A stretch of DNA of 25,523 nt, from the IMG/VR virus record IMGVR_UViG_3300005096_000128, positions 1 to 25,523 of that record; one strand, written 5' to 3'. The position numbers and the translations under genes are program-made. Under the pieces are notes generated by a model. That model worked only from the letters and a program-made list of their open reading frames with translations, made no database searches and was not told the DNA's origin. Below, one piece after another: positions 1 through 5,972 of this stretch (the first letter of the stretch is position 1; each line of letters begins with the position of its first letter). This DNA comes from a virus.

Positions 1-42
1 TTGTGTTCTTGTAATACCTACAACTCTTAAGTTCTCCTCATT

Positions 43-86
43 AGGGTACATACTATTAGTATGTGAGGGTACATACTGTGGGTAAT
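43..86 (+). repeat. Two direct copies of AGGGTACATACT, inverted copy at the right end
   Basis: AGGGTACATACT occurs at 43-54 and 66-77. The second copy extends to a 21-base element (66-86) that recurs inverted at 25477-25497 with a single mismatch. Between the two left copies, ACATACTA (48-55) and TAGTATGT (57-64) form a perfect 8-bp inverted repeat around T56. Repeated plus inverted copies in non-coding DNA at both ends suggest a protein-binding site such as an origin iteron, terminus or operator. The function is inferred, not shown. Confidence 0.6.
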
Positions 87-184
87 ATCCTCACTTATAG
101 TGTATCCTCTCCTCATCATTCATAGGTACATCCAGAAAGTATTACACCATCCCATCCTATTCATTCCTCATCATCATAGGAAAG

Positions 185-285
185 AAGGAGAGAGGGTATG
201 TTTATACTATGGGGGTGAGGAGAGAGGGATAGGGGGGGTAATATATTATTATTATGGGGGAGGGAAAGGGAGAGAGGAGAGGGGG
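185..285 (+). repeat. Polypurine tract with seven G-runs
   Basis: The plus strand is almost entirely purine apart from a short AT interruption near 239-255. It contains G-runs at 211-215, 226-228, 232-238, 256-260, 262-264, 268-270 and 281-285. The last four have spacings compatible with a G-quadruplex. The minus-strand transcript would be pyrimidine-rich here, which suits archaeal-type termination downstream of the operon ending at 313. A role in packaging or replication is possible but unsupported. Confidence 0.5.
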
Positions 286-297
286 TTCCTCTCTCCC
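268..297 (-). terminator. Hairpin terminator of the minus-strand operon
   Basis: GGGAGAGAGGA (268-278) and TCCTCTCTCCC (287-297) form a perfect 11-bp stem with an 8-base loop. The hairpin begins about 16 bases beyond the stop codon of the last minus-strand gene. In the transcript it is followed by a pyrimidine-rich stretch. Position and structure fit a transcription terminator. Archaeal termination depends more on T-rich tracts than on hairpins, so the mechanism is uncertain. Confidence 0.5.
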
Positions 298-312
298 GGG
301 GTGGGCACGGCT

Positions 313-588
313 CTACTCGCCGAGCAGCTTCCTCATGTTCCTGAGGAACTGCTCGGCTTCTTCCCTTTCTTTGTTCAGCTCTTCGAGCTGACGCTGTCTC
401 CTGTCGAGCTCCCGGTTGAACCACTCCTGGAGCTCGTCTATCTTCCTGTTCGCCTCCTCAATCTCCACACCTACCTGGTCGAGGAAGGTTATCGTCTCGT
501 CCAGGTAGATTCTGAGACCGGCTTTTATATCGGCTATTCTCTTTATGCCGGTCTTTTTCAGGACACCTATCCCGGGTATTTTCAGCAC
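313..588 (-). CDS. Small coiled-coil protein
   Basis: A 91-residue protein, last gene of the leftward operon. The N-terminus (about 1-25) contains an IPGIGVLKKTGIKRIADI segment resembling a helix-hairpin-helix-like Gly turn. Residues about 30-90 are a long amphipathic, highly charged helix rich in Glu, Arg, Lys and Leu, typical of a coiled coil. The GTG start at 588 follows GGAGGTGA by four bases, and that site lies against the stop codon of the 51-residue gene upstream, suggesting translational coupling. There is no signal peptide or membrane segment. It could be a DNA-binding or oligomerising accessory protein. The family is not recognised and the function is unknown. Confidence 0.8.
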   Translation of the reverse strand: MLKIPGIGVLKKTGIKRIADIKAGLRIYLDETITFLDQVGVEIEEANRKIDELQEWFNRELDRRQRQLEELNKEREEAEQFLRNMRKLLGE

Positions 589-600
589 CTTCTCACCTCC

Positions 601-756
601 TTAGACTATTGCACCGTCAAATACGGTGAGCTTAACATCAACCCTCATTCTTAGATTCTCGCAGATACTGTGCCTGTCCATGCACGCCTTCGTGCAGCTC
701 CCGGAGTCCTCTGCGGTGCAGTAAAAGAGCACCTGAGTATTGGTCGGAAAGTCCAT
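601..756 (-). CDS. 51-residue cysteine-containing small protein
   Basis: A small gene read directly from the minus strand. It encodes 51 residues from ATG (756-754) to TAA (603-601). The ATG shares one base with the stop codon of the preceding gene (TAATG), and a GGAGGTG ribosome-binding site lies eight bases upstream, inside that gene's end. Four cysteines at 13, 21, 25 and 32 (C-x7-C-x3-C-x6-C) could bind a metal. The C-terminal half is hydrophobic and beta-like. Its stop immediately precedes the ribosome-binding site of the coiled-coil gene. No family is recognised. Tight coupling and lack of space for anything else make it a credible gene. Confidence 0.7.
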   Translation of the reverse strand: MDFPTNTQVLFYCTAEDSGSCTKACMDRHSICENLRMRVDVKLTVFDGAIV

Positions 757-1259
757 TAGTCAAGCACCTCCACATCCTTCGGGTATATCTCGTAGTCGGA
801 GCCTATCAGGAACCTGTGGAGCGGGTGGGCAACACACCCGAACTCCCTAATCCTGACCTTCCTCTCCTCAATCCACCACGCTTCGTCGGGGAACAGGGAC
901 AGCACGAAGGGATAGGGCTTTCCGTCCTCCTTCAGGAGCCTCGCATGATAGACCACTTCGTAAACATCGTCTAAGTACCTGAACTGGTTAATGTGCTCCC
1001 ACCTGATGGGGAATATCAGGAAGAGTCTCCACAGCACCTCATTCTTGATGGTGTGCGGGTACCCTGAGTTGTCCCTCCATGCGACTATGTTCCAGGAGCG
1101 GTTAGCCTTCCTCCTCTTCCCGTCCCAGCACTTCATTCTCGCCATGTACACCTCCCCGACGGTTCCCACGATACCGTCCGGGTACTGCTCCTTCAGCTTC
1201 CGGGCATACCTCTCCCCCCGCTTAGCCGAGAAGAGAGTCTCCAGCTCCACGAATCCCAT
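756..1259 (-). CDS. Uncharacterised early protein, 167 residues
   Basis: The ATG at 1259 directly abuts the stop of the upstream gene and has GGAGGTGA seven bases before it. The protein is soluble, basic in the first half (a GKRRKANRSW segment near 47-56) and rich in aromatic residues, especially Trp and Tyr. The second half contains beta-like segments. There is no clear motif, signal or membrane segment. The Arg/Lys/Trp-rich patch would suit nucleic acid contact, but this is only a suggestion. It sits between two small early genes in a stop-start coupled series. I do not recognise the family. Confidence 0.8.
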   Translation of the reverse strand: MGFVELETLFSAKRGERYARKLKEQYPDGIVGTVGEVYMARMKCWDGKRRKANRSWNIVAWRDNSGYPHTIKNEVLWRLFLIFPIRWEHINQFRYLDDVYEVVYHARLLKEDGKPYPFVLSLFPDEAWWIEERKVRIREFGCVAHPLHRFLIGSDYEIYPKDVEVLD

Positions 1260-1553
1260 TCAATCCTCACCTCCCTTAATCATGCTCCCATCGGGGTAAA
1301 CTCTCATATACTCCCCGAAGTCCGTAGCCCTGAACAGCGGTCTAAAGTTTATCCTCTTAATCAGCACCTCCAGCAGGTCTTTGACCTGCTTCCCGGTCAG
1401 GGCAACCCTGGCATTCAGCTCCGGGTTACCCGAGTCCCTCACCGCAAAGACCACGCCTTCCCTGCCGTTTTCTGCCCCGGCAACGAAGGCGACCACTTCC
1501 AGCACCTTCATTCCATTCTCACAGCTCACGTACTCCCTTATCACCTTACTCAT
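1260..1553 (-). CDS. Uncharacterised small early protein, 97 residues
   Basis: The preferred start is ATG 1553, which overlaps the upstream stop (ATGAGTAA). A TTG ten codons earlier (1583) is possible but its extra residues come from sequence already coding for the upstream gene. The protein reads as a small alpha/beta domain: strands around VLEVVAFVAG and VVFAVRDSG, then a helix (about GKQVKDLLEVLIKRINF). This strand-strand-helix pattern resembles compact transcription-regulator or ssDNA-binding folds, but no family can be named. The stop is adjacent to the next gene's ATG. Function unknown. Confidence 0.75.
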   Translation of the reverse strand: MSKVIREYVSCENGMKVLEVVAFVAGAENGREGVVFAVRDSGNPELNARVALTGKQVKDLLEVLIKRINFRPLFRATDFGEYMRVYPDGSMIKGGED

Positions 1554-1944
1554 CTCTCCACACTCCTGGCAGCTGCTTGACAATCCACTTCCTCAGCCTG
1601 TACATCATCTTCGCCAGCCTCACCCTCTCTGGATGCTTCCTCCTGTACTCCCTCTTCCTCTCCACCACGGCGTCCCTGTTCCTCCTGTACCACTCTTTGC
1701 TCCACTCCCTCACCTTCTCCTTCTTGCACTTCGGGCAGTAGTTGGCATGCTTGTAGCTTATCTTCCTGTACCTCCGCTTTACCGGGAACCTCCTCCCGCA
1801 CAGCGTACAGCTCGCCATTTTCAGGAAGATGTCCCAGTCGGGGTACTTCTGCTGGAGGGCATGGAGCTGCTGGTAGAGCTGCGGGGTACCGAGCATCTCC
1901 CGGTACCCGTCCCTGGTAGGGAAGCAGTCTATGGTCAGGCTCAC
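1546..1944 (-). CDS. Zinc-ribbon basic protein, 132 residues
   Basis: The start chosen is GTG 1944, which overlaps the TGA stop of the adenosyltransferase gene; GTG 1947 is equivalent. Longer readings to 2094 only duplicate the adenosyltransferase coding DNA in another frame. Residues 46-73 carry a four-cysteine knuckle pair, CTLC (46-49) and CPKC (70-73). They are followed by a long, very basic helix (about 74-120) with two related segments, WYRRNRDAVVERKREY and then RRKHPERVR. This arrangement, two CxxC knuckles then repeated basic helices, is common in phage zinc-finger or HNH-associated DNA-binding proteins. No HNH catalytic motif is seen, so a DNA-binding role is the safest inference. 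Confidence 0.8.
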   Translation of the reverse strand: MSLTIDCFPTRDGYREMLGTPQLYQQLHALQQKYPDWDIFLKMASCTLCGRRFPVKRRYRKISYKHANYCPKCKKEKVREWSKEWYRRNRDAVVERKREYRRKHPERVRLAKMMYRLRKWIVKQLPGVWRDE

Positions 1945-2630
1945 CACTCCACCCCCAGCCTCGCTGGTACCCCCTGCCTGAAGGGGTGCTTTACCTCCAC
2001 CATCAGGGTGATGTAGTCCGCCAGGTCGTAGAGCCACGCCGGTATTCCCCTGGTGGGCACTCCGAACTCGGAGATTGGCACGAAGTTCCCACACCCGGCG
2101 AAGCCAATCTCCTTCTGCTTCTCCTCATTACACAGCAGGGTATCGACCATGTACCGGTACCGGGACTTACATATCTTGCACCCGAACAGCCTCCCGGTGA
2201 GGTACCACTCCTTCTCCGGTGCCATTCTCACAATGTCCTCAATCTCCCTCCGGGAGATGTGCCCGAAGCTGTACGCCACCAGCACCTCGTCCAGCACTAT
2301 GGAGTCATAGTACTCCACCCTCTCCCTGAGCTTCTTTATGGCGGAGAGGACTCTCCTCCTGAGAAGCTTTTTGTCCTGCATGCACTCCCCGCACTGGGAG
2401 CACCTCTGCTCCCTCCGCATCTCCGGGTTGAGGCACTTAGTCCCGTACTGGATTATATCCACCCTGGCGGAGGGGTGCTTCTCGAAGAAGAACTTATAGT
2501 CCCCGGCATTCCGGTCATTCTTGTAGAACTGGATTATCAGCCCCCGACCGTCATGCCCGAGGGCTCTAATCAGATGCCCTATGCTGCTGGTGGTCTTGCC
2601 GGCTCCATCACCTGTCAATACGTGAATCAC
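1941..2630 (-). CDS. CobA/CobO-type corrinoid adenosyltransferase with two cysteine clusters
   Basis: A 229-residue relative of the CobO/BtuR/CobA enzymes, which transfer adenosyl from ATP to reduced corrinoid cobalt to make adenosylcobalamin. Recognisable family features in order: the P-loop TGDGAGKTT (6-14, the usual GKGKTT having Ala for the first Lys), RALGHDGRGLIIQFYK (22-37), the SIVLDEVLVAYSFGHI segment (110-125), LTGR (144-147), and the C-terminal LADYITLMVEVKHPF and GVPARLGVEW segments. Two features are unusual: Cys 66, 77, 80, 83, and Cys 151, 154, 167, 180 in an insertion after LTGR. These could bind Zn or an iron-sulfur cluster. Start GTG 2630 overlaps the preceding stop (TAGTG) and follows GGAGGAAGGA. 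The adenosylcobalamin-dependent reductase in the same operon is the obvious consumer. Confidence 0.88.
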   Translation of the reverse strand: MIHVLTGDGAGKTTSSIGHLIRALGHDGRGLIIQFYKNDRNAGDYKFFFEKHPSARVDIIQYGTKCLNPEMRREQRCSQCGECMQDKKLLRRRVLSAIKKLRERVEYYDSIVLDEVLVAYSFGHISRREIEDIVRMAPEKEWYLTGRLFGCKICKSRYRYMVDTLLCNEEKQKEIGFAGCGNFVPISEFGVPTRGIPAWLYDLADYITLMVEVKHPFRQGVPARLGVEW

Positions 2631-2788
2631 TATTCCTTCCTCCGGAAGGCTTTAAGAATCTCCTCATCCCCGGGACTCATATCCTGACACTTCCTCCGAA
2701 CTCTCTCCAGGGCATCACGGTACCCTGCTTTGTAGCCCACCTCGAAAGCCTGGAATACCAGCTCCTCCAGAGCACTCCCGAACATCAT
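2630..2788 (-). CDS. 52-residue helical small protein
   Basis: A small gene read from the sequence: tandem ATG codons at 2788 and 2785, stop TAG (2632-2630) sharing one base with the GTG of the adenosyltransferase gene. The GGGGGTGA site just upstream serves as ribosome-binding site. The product is short, helical and charged (EELVFQAFEVGYKAGYRDAL, then a basic Arg-rich helix), with one Cys. The FEVGYKAGYRDALE pattern is common in small phage accessory proteins that dimerise, but no function can be given. Stop-start coupling on its downstream side supports reality. Confidence 0.65.
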   Translation of the reverse strand: MMFGSALEELVFQAFEVGYKAGYRDALERVRRKCQDMSPGDEEILKAFRRKE

Positions 2789-2801
2789 CACTCACCCCCT
2801 C

Positions 2802-3152
2802 TCATCTACCGTCCCTATCATTGTAGGGACACCTGTAAGGTATGACCTTCCTATCACCTCTGTTTACCTCGTCGATGAGAGTGCACGGTGGTTTGCATAC
2901 CTGGCATCTGGCATATCTGTGGTGAATGCTCCACACCATCGCCAGGTAGTGTCCCGCCTTCAGTAAGTCCTTCTCGTCCATAGTGGTGGGATACCGGCTG
3001 ACGTACTTCAGCACGTTACCCAGGGCAAAGCTCACCAGGTCGAGCTTACTGTGTATCAGGTCTATGGTCTCCACGCCACCCCTCGCATATTTGTCCACCT
3101 TTGTCTCCTCAATCCACTCCTTCAGCCTGTCCACGTACTTCTCCTCATTCAC
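2802..3152 (-). CDS. DUF3310-like protein with C-terminal cysteine cluster
   Basis: Start GTG 3152 has GGAGGTG six bases upstream. A GTG at 3161 would overlap that site and is less likely. In the 116-residue product, residues 26-70 match the pattern of DUF3310-type phage proteins: an IDLI helix, a GN-x2-KY motif (45-50), Arg 53 and the DLLKAGHYL helix (62-70). These are small helical proteins of nucleotide metabolism or regulation found next to phage nucleotide kinases; the biochemical role is unresolved. The C-terminal extension has Cys 83, 86, 90 and 108, a likely metal site not typical of the family. Eight bases overlap with the upstream MazG-like gene. Confidence 0.65.
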   Translation of the reverse strand: MNEEKYVDRLKEWIEETKVDKYARGGVETIDLIHSKLDLVSFALGNVLKYVSRYPTTMDEKDLLKAGHYLAMVWSIHHRYARCQVCKPPCTLIDEVNRGDRKVIPYRCPYNDRDGR

Positions 3153-3468
3153 GTCCAGCACCTCCCATAAAGTCCGTTATTTTCCCGTTTTTCAGCAGCT
3201 CCCGTTTTTTCCGCTCCTCCAGGTGGATTATCGTCCCAACATCAGCCACTCCAAGCCCGCACAGGACACCCACACCCTCCATGCAGAAGGCAGTCCTCAC
3301 CAGCTCCCGCTTCACATCCCCGACGTAGGCTCTCCCCTCCCTGTACTCCAGGAGAGTGGTGGAGAGCCTCATGAGCTGTTCCACGGTGTCTATCAGGACT
3401 TTATCCTTGCCGAATCGCTTCAGGTACTTCTCGTGTAGCCCCCTCCTCAGCTCATAGCCCTTCAGCAC
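3145..3468 (-). CDS. MazG-like helical protein, possibly inactive
   Basis: The start chosen is GTG 3468, six bases after GGAGGG. ATG 3486 lacks a site at normal spacing and would overlap the 34-residue gene. The 107-residue product resembles short phage MazG-like nucleoside triphosphate pyrophosphohydrolases: a helix with VEQLMRLSTTLLEYREGRA, then a second helix (ELVRTAFCMEGVGVLCG) where the family has E-E-I-A-D-x-x-I-M-L-E-Q-L. The acidic metal ligands of the usual EExxE and ExxD motifs are largely replaced (EQxxR, ELVRT), so it may be catalytically dead or regulatory. The similarity is in pattern only, so the call is tentative. Nucleotide-pool context (reductase operon) fits. Confidence 0.5.
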   Translation of the reverse strand: MLKGYELRRGLHEKYLKRFGKDKVLIDTVEQLMRLSTTLLEYREGRAYVGDVKRELVRTAFCMEGVGVLCGLGVADVGTIIHLEERKKRELLKNGKITDFMGGAGRE

Positions 3469-3469
3469 T

Positions 3470-3574
3470 TCAATCCCTCCTATCATCCTTAGAACTATTC
3501 ACCTCTCTCGCCCTCTTACCCCAGTAGTCGAGAGCGTCCAACAACGACTCACACCAATAGCTGAACTCTGCCAC
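3470..3574 (-). CDS. 34-residue small protein
   Basis: A short frame filling the only gap between two coupled genes. GTG 3574 has GAGGTGG five bases upstream at the end of the zinc-ribbon gene (stop 3578-3576). Its TGA (3472-3470) lies one base before the GTG of the MazG-like gene. An in-frame GTG at 3583 is an alternative. The product starts AEFSYWCESLLDALDYWGK and is helical with aromatic residues and a charged tail. Its placement, ribosome-binding site and absence of other coding potential support it. The length makes chance occurrence possible. Confidence 0.45.
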   Translation of the reverse strand: MAEFSYWCESLLDALDYWGKRAREVNSSKDDRRD

Positions 3575-3575
3575 C

Positions 3576-3788
3576 TCAGCCACCTCTCTCTGTCCCGAAG
3601 AAGTCCTCGTAGCTGAAGGCAAGCTCTATCCATTTGCCCTGCTTCATGAAGCACTTGTTGCACCTCTCACATCCATAGACGGTCATACCTCTGGCGTAAT
3701 GCTCTCTTGCCATTGCGCTACCGCATTCTGGGCATCCTCGCCTGCTACCAGAATGCCTCTCATTTATGAAATATGCTACCTCTCGCAA
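3576..3788 (-). CDS. Small zinc-ribbon protein, 70 residues
   Basis: The TTG start at 3788 is supported by GGAGGTGA about six bases upstream. Cysteines at 19, 22, 40, 43 and 46 form CPEC and CERCNKC knuckles separated by 17 residues with a Gly-Met-Thr-Val-Tyr strand, a classical zinc-ribbon arrangement. The C-terminus is acidic and aromatic. Such ribbons in virus early regions commonly act in transcription or as nucleic-acid-binding adaptors; the partner here is unknown. It follows an 87-base AT-rich gap and may head its own transcript within the minus-strand unit. Confidence 0.75.
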   Translation of the reverse strand: MREVAYFINERHSGSRRGCPECGSAMAREHYARGMTVYGCERCNKCFMKQGKWIELAFSYEDFFGTERGG

Positions 3789-3875
3789 GACTTCTCACCT
3801 CCACTAATGGTCAGATATGGGTAACATCAAAAACTTTGTTATTTGGTGGCATATTACATTTCTCAGTCCCGGAAG
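3789..3875 (-). promoter_or_regulatory. AT-rich gap, possible internal promoter
   Basis: This 87-base gap is markedly more AT-rich than the genes around it, in an operon whose other junctions overlap or nearly touch. On the minus strand, GAGAAATGTAATAT (about 3847-3834) looks like an archaeal BRE followed by a loose TATA element. It lies about 45 bases before the TTG of the zinc-ribbon gene. It may initiate a second transcript covering 3788 to 313. No transcription start can be proven from sequence. Confidence 0.35.
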
Positions 3876-4094
3876 CTATTGAGTTTTAGAGCCGGAATCT
3901 TCCTCTACTATGTTAATCACAAGCTCCAGCGCATCCCTTGCATCCACCAGGTAGGTGAATAAGTCCTGGACTGTCTCTGCATGCTCCTTCAGCTCCGGAG
4001 AGTACTTATTCAGGACTTCGAGCTCGTCAATCAGAATCTTTACGTCCTTCCTCACACTGTCCACTTCCTCAACCCACTTCTCCAGTATCTTCAC
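3876..4094 (-). CDS. Small acidic helical protein, 72 residues
   Basis: Start GTG 4094 follows GGAGGTGG by five bases. An in-frame GTG at 4103 would overlap that site. The product is acidic and entirely helical: KILEKWVEEVDSVRKDVKIL, then a second helix of similar length containing TVQDLFTYLVDARDALELVI, ending in a polar tail. This suggests a helical hairpin or coiled-coil dimer. It lies immediately downstream of the reductase gene (12 bases), so it is likely co-translated with it. A role as a regulator or stabiliser of the reductase is conceivable but unsupported. Family not recognised. Confidence 0.7.
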   Translation of the reverse strand: MKILEKWVEEVDSVRKDVKILIDELEVLNKYSPELKEHAETVQDLFTYLVDARDALELVINIVEEDSGSKTQ

Positions 4095-4106
4095 CTCTAC
4101 CACCTC

Positions 4107-5972
4107 CTAAAGTGTACACGACTCCGCATCCTCACACTTCCTGACCGGCTGCCCCTCCCGGCTGCCGTCCCTGTACACCGTTATCCCCTTACAGCCCCAG
4201 TCCCACGCCTTCACGAATATCTCCTCCACATCCCTCTCTGTGGCGTGGCTGGGAAGGTTCACCGTCTTACTGACACCATTCTGGATGTACTCCTGCCAGG
4301 CAGCCAGCACCCTGAGGTGCTGCATAGGGCTTATATCGTGGGTGGTCTCCAGCAGCTCCTCGTCAACCACCTTCTTTAACGGGTGCTCCCACCTGAACCT
4401 TTTCCCCAGGATGTGGAACTCCTGAGAGTAGGCGAAGTTGGGCTCAATACCCGAACTCACCCCCGCTATTCTGCTGAGCGTCCCGGTAGGTGCGATGGAG
4501 GTAACGGTGGCATTCCTGACCCTGAGCTCAAAGTCAGTATCCCAGAGGGAATCCTCCCAGGCGGGAAAGACACCCCTCTCCTCCGCCAGCCTTTCACTCT
4601 CCCACACCGCAACGTCATTGAGGACACTGCCAACATAGTCAATCACCCCGAACACGTCCTTACTGGAGTACTTTACCCCCATCAGGAGGAGCATATCGTG
4701 GAATCCCATCACTCCGAGCCCAATCCTGCGGGTAGCCAGCGTGGCGACCTTTATCTGGGGCAGCGGGAACTTATTCACGGAAATTACGTTATCGAGGAAC
4801 CGCACCGCAACGCTTATGGTGTACTTAAACTTATCGTAGTCGAGCTCGCCCCACTCGTCCACCATGTTGGCGAGGTTTATCGAGCCCAGGTTGCACGACT
4901 CATAAGGGTGCATCGGCACCTCCGAGCAGTTGTGCACCGCAATCCCGTTAATGAATGCCCAGGGCTGCTCCTCGGTCATCTTGAAGTCGTACACGGGCTT
5001 ATACCCGGCGTCCTCAATCTTTACGACCTCTCTCGGTGTGGTCGGAGTAACTACTCGCTCACCAAGACAATCCTTAGCCGGCTTGAACCCCTCGGTCGTC
5101 ATCACCTGGTGCTCCGGGGTGAGCTCCAGAGTCATGCCGTTGCTCAGAACCAGCCTGATGCACCTCTTCACCCCGGTAAACCAGCTCCTCTCCCAGTCCT
5201 CAATCCTCACCAGCCCGTCAGGGGTGAGGACAAGGGAGCCCTCTGCTATACAAGGATTCGTCGCCCTTATATCCCCCCAGTGAGGCAGGACGTTATCCCT
5301 GTTTATCGAGTCGTAGAACAACAGTCCCGGCTCACCGTTTTTCCACGCCTGGTGCACTATCAGCTCTAAGTCCTCCCTGCTACTGGGACTCTCCATATCT
5401 TCGTCAGAAATCATCACGCTGATGTTAAAGTTCTGGAGCTCCTTCCCGTCATCCTTAGCCGTTACGAACTTCCTGAGCTCGGGGTGGGGGAAGTCCAGGA
5501 TACCCATGTTCGCCCCACGGCGCTTTCCACCCTGCTTTATAACGTCAGTGGCTGCGTTAAAGACCTTCATAAAGGAGACGACTCCGGATGCGACGCCGTT
5601 GGTGCTCCTCACAGGCGAGCCCTCGGGACGAAGGGGTGAGAAGTTAAAGCCCGTCCCCCCACCACTCTTGTGAATGAGAGCCATATGCTTTAACGTGGTG
5701 AAAATCCCCTCCATGCTGTCTCTAATTGGGAGGACGAAGCATGCAGAGAGCTGCCCCAGTGGAGTACCGGCATTCATGAGTGTTGGGGAGTTGGGCAGGA
5801 AGTCGAGGTTGTACATCAGCTCAAAGAACCTCTTAGCCCACTCAGTCCTGTTTCCGGGCTTCTCCGCCCCGGCAACAGCCTTCGCCACCCGGGCACACAG
5901 CTTCTCCCAGTCCTCACCCGGGAGGTAGTACCTCTCCCTTAGAATATCCTCGGCTACCGGACTCAACCTCAT
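4107..5972 (-). CDS. nrdJ: Class II (adenosylcobalamin-dependent) ribonucleotide reductase, intein-containing
   Basis: Converts ribonucleotides to deoxyribonucleotides. Start ATG 5972 has GGTGAT close upstream and lies downstream of an AT-rich promoter-like stretch; a GTG at 6047 would read through that stretch and has its GGAGGT touching the start. The 621-residue precursor shows, in order: PNSPTLMNAG, SACFVLP (Cys 78), the HKSGGGTGFNFS loop, KQGGKRRGANMG, NFNISV, catalytic Asn 239-Pro-|-Cys 349-Ser-Glu 351, PYESCNLGSINL (Cys 360), APTGTLS (494-500), and C-terminal Cys 613 and 619, the likely reducible pair. A 108-residue intein separates Pro 240 from Cys 349, so the enzyme (513 residues, short for the class) is inactive until splicing. 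There is no ATP-cone. Adenosylcobalamin can be supplied by the adenosyltransferase of the same operon. Confidence 0.95.
   Translation of the reverse strand: MRLSPVAEDILRERYYLPGEDWEKLCARVAKAVAGAEKPGNRTEWAKRFFELMYNLDFLPNSPTLMNAGTPLGQLSACFVLPIRDSMEGIFTTLKHMALIHKSGGGTGFNFSPLRPEGSPVRSTNGVASGVVSFMKVFNAATDVIKQGGKRRGANMGILDFPHPELRKFVTAKDDGKELQNFNISVMISDEDMESPSSREDLELIVHQAWKNGEPGLLFYDSINRDNVLPHWGDIRATNPCIAEGSLVLTPDGLVRIEDWERSWFTGVKRCIRLVLSNGMTLELTPEHQVMTTEGFKPAKDCLGERVVTPTTPREVVKIEDAGYKPVYDFKMTEEQPWAFINGIAVHNCSEVPMHPYESCNLGSINLANMVDEWGELDYDKFKYTISVAVRFLDNVISVNKFPLPQIKVATLATRRIGLGVMGFHDMLLLMGVKYSSKDVFGVIDYVGSVLNDVAVWESERLAEERGVFPAWEDSLWDTDFELRVRNATVTSIAPTGTLSRIAGVSSGIEPNFAYSQEFHILGKRFRWEHPLKKVVDEELLETTHDISPMQHLRVLAAWQEYIQNGVSKTVNLPSHATERDVEEIFVKAWDWGCKGITVYRDGSREGQPVRKCEDAESCTL
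4929..5252 (-). other. Mini-intein (108 residues) within the reductase
   Basis: The in-frame insertion begins with Cys 1 (codon 5252-5250) and ends with His-Asn (codon 4931-4929), followed by the reductase's catalytic Cys as the +1 nucleophile. Block A is CIAEGSLVLTPDG. Block B is GMTLELTPEHQV, with Thr 45 and His 48. Block F begins VYDF (Asp 89) and the end is INGIAVHN with penultimate His 107. The usual block F His two residues before Phe is Trp (PWAF). There is no room for a homing endonuclease, DOD or HNH. The commonly described mini-inteins are about 130-150 residues, so this is unusually compact. The junction motif NP|C is a known insertion point in reductases. Confidence 0.92.

Larger units (their letters stand above)
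1..312. other. Left non-coding end region
   Basis: No convincing gene is seen here. Open frames on both strands are low-complexity shadows of purine-rich DNA and of the neighbouring minus-strand gene. The stretch holds two direct copies of the 12-base motif AGGGTACATACT (43-54 and 66-77), an 8-bp-arm inverted repeat (48-64), a polypurine tract with many G-runs (about 181-285) and an 11-bp hairpin (268-297) just beyond the last gene of the minus-strand operon. It probably carries the operon's transcription end and possibly replication, packaging or regulatory signals. Confidence 0.7.

Noticed and set aside
100-654. Plus-strand open frame across the left end
   Set aside because: It is low-complexity (Gly/Tyr/Glu runs from polypurine DNA) and then runs antisense to two well-supported minus-strand genes.
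1945-2094. N-terminal extension of the zinc-ribbon gene
   Set aside because: The added residues are an out-of-frame reading of the adenosyltransferase C-terminus.
4929-5252. Split intein or homing endonuclease in the reductase
   Set aside because: N- and C-terminal intein blocks are in one continuous frame with no endonuclease motif and no break.
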